Below are positions 14,137 through 15,168 of a stretch of DNA of 15,168 nt, piece by piece. A program made the translations under genes and the position numbers. Source of the DNA: JANOBJ01 sp031411575 (GTDB taxonomy: Bacteria > Pseudomonadota > Gammaproteobacteria > Burkholderiales > Burkholderiaceae_C); contig JANOBJ010000388.1 in NCBI GenBank assembly GCA_031411575.1, forward strand, positions 1 to 15,168, in the 5' to 3' direction. Position 1 is the stretch's first letter. Each line of letters opens with the position of its first letter. The notes under the pieces were generated by a model. That model was not told where the DNA came from. It saw only the letters and a list, made by a program, of their open reading frames with translations, and did not search any database.

Positions 14137-15168
14137 TCAATGCGCGGCGAAAGTAATGCGACCGGGCACCGGCTTGGGCTCACCCAGACGGCTCCACCAC
14201 GGCATCAGCAGGAAGAAGCCGAAGTAAAACAGGGTGCCAATCTGCGACACACGCTCGCCGATGGCCGACGGTGCCTGCACGCCCAGGTAGCCCAGCACGA
14301 AGAAGTTGACGACAAAAATGCCGTACAGAACCTTGTGCCAGTCGGGGCGGTAACGGATCGACTTGACCGGGCTGTGGTCCAGCCAGGGCAGGAAGAACAG
14401 GATGATCACGGCGCCGCCCATCACGACCACGCCCCAGAACTTGGCATCAATACCCTGCAGCATGGCAACGCCCGTGAAGCCAAAGGCATTGAACATCCAC
14501 AGGAACGCCACCAGCACCGCCAGCAGCGCGCCCTTGACCAGTGCCGAGCCCTTCGATTTGACGAAGACGAAACCGATCGACGCCACCAGGATGACCGACA
14601 GCACGATCATCATCTCGCTGGTGATGGCGCGCAGCATCGAGTAGTACGGCGTGAAATACCAGACCGGCGCGATGTGCGCGGGCGTCTTCAGCGGGTCGGC
14701 CGGGATGAAGTTGTTGTACTCGAGGAAGTAGCCGCCGAACTCGGGCGCGAAGAAGATGATCGCGCTGAAGATCATCAGGAACACGCTCACGCCCAGGATG
14801 TCGTGGACGGTGTAGTACGGGTGGAACGGAATGCCGTCCAGCGGCTTGCCGGCCGCATCCTTGGGCGCGTTGGGACCCTTGATTTCGACACCGTCGGGGT
14901 TGTTGGAGCCCACCTCGTGCAGCGCAATGATGTGCGCGGCCACCAGGCCCAGCAGCACCAGCGGCACCGCGATCACGTGGAAGCTGAAAAAGCGGTTCAG
15001 CGTGGCGTCGCCGACCACATAGTCGCCCCGGATCAGCAGCGCCAGATCGGGACCGACAAACGGCACGGCGGCAAACAGGTTCACGATCACCTGCGCGCCC
15101 CAGTAGGACATCTGGCCCCACGGCAGCAAATAGCCCATGAAGGCTTCGGCCATCAGGCACAGGAAGAT
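14137..15168 (-). CDS. petB: Cytochrome b of the bc1 complex (N-terminal part outside window)
   Basis: This is the polytopic subunit carrying hemes bL and bH and both quinone sites. The frame runs off the right edge, so about 343 C-terminal residues are present, lacking most of helices A and B. Numbering from the Met at 15153: the end of helix C and the Qo-site segment LLPWGQMSYWGAQVI (9-23), helix D with heme ligands His59 and His74 and then LHEVGSNNP (78-86), and the ef loop with Qo motif PVWY at 163-166 in place of mitochondrial PEWY. Further hydrophobic helices run to the C terminus, which ends GRITFAAH. The stop is 17 bp before petC. The Rieske gene petA is expected upstream, outside the window. 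Confidence 0.97.
   Translation of the reverse strand: MFLCLMAEAFMGYLLPWGQMSYWGAQVIVNLFAAVPFVGPDLALLIRGDYVVGDATLNRFFSFHVIAVPLVLLGLVAAHIIALHEVGSNNPDGVEIKGPNAPKDAAGKPLDGIPFHPYYTVHDILGVSVFLMIFSAIIFFAPEFGGYFLEYNNFIPADPLKTPAHIAPVWYFTPYYSMLRAITSEMMIVLSVILVASIGFVFVKSKGSALVKGALLAVLVAFLWMFNAFGFTGVAMLQGIDAKFWGVVVMGGAVIILFFLPWLDHSPVKSIRYRPDWHKVLYGIFVVNFFVLGYLGVQAPSAIGERVSQIGTLFYFGFFLLMPWWSRLGEPKPVPGRITFAAH

Noticed and set aside
1..15168. CRISPR arrays, insertion sequences, prophage genes or defence systems
   Set aside because: No regularly spaced repeats, terminal inverted repeats with transposase, or accessory genes were found; nearly all the DNA is accounted for by core genes.

Overview
The window is an ordinary, gene-dense stretch of a GC-rich bacterial chromosome. 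Gene content and protein sequences point to a betaproteobacterium of the order Burkholderiales, most likely near Comamonadaceae. The supporting signs are the pilB-pilC-pilD-coaE-zapD-yacG run facing mutT, a DUF815 ATPase, argJ and secA; an sspA-sspB pair directly behind the cytochrome bc1 genes; and a cytochrome b with the PVWY form of the Qo motif. No species can be named from the sequence alone. All function calls come from motifs and family resemblance, without a database search.

Layout. (1) Positions 1-4977, plus strand: a tight operon with the 3' part of pilB (pilus extension ATPase), pilC (platform), pilD (prepilin peptidase), coaE (last step of CoA synthesis), zapD (FtsZ bundling) and yacG (zinc protein, gyrase inhibitor). 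(2) 4978-5028: a convergent gap carrying an AT-rich element that looks like a dispersed intergenic repeat. (3) 5029-11587, minus strand, read right to left: an M23 membrane-anchored peptidase, secA, an intrinsic terminator, then argJ, a DUF815 ATPase and a MutT-type Nudix hydrolase. (4) 11626-11952, plus strand: a short DciA-like (DUF721) gene, divergent from the peptidase with only 38 bp between start codons. (5) 11984-15168, minus strand, read right to left: petB (5' part outside the window), petC, a terminator, sspA, sspB and tRNA-Thr(UGU).

How the genes fit together. The left block couples type IV pilus assembly with housekeeping genes. Together with mutT and secA it resembles the coaE-zapD-yacG-mutT-secA neighbourhood of enterobacteria, with argJ and the DUF815 ATPase added. 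The M23 gene sits directly upstream of secA, where E. coli has secM. The right block pairs the respiratory bc1 complex with SspA (an RNA polymerase-associated stress factor) and SspB (a ClpXP adaptor). No gene-free stretch exceeds 300 bases.

I found no mobile element, CRISPR array, phage gene, toxin-antitoxin pair or defence system, and no clear undescribed system. The observations worth a second look are regulatory and small. They are a hairpin over the secA start region plus an RAGGP tail on the upstream M23 protein, a terminator pressed against the sspA ribosome-binding site, a possible six-codon relay between the ATPase and mutT, the intergenic repeat, and the overlapping divergent start region of dciA and the M23 gene.
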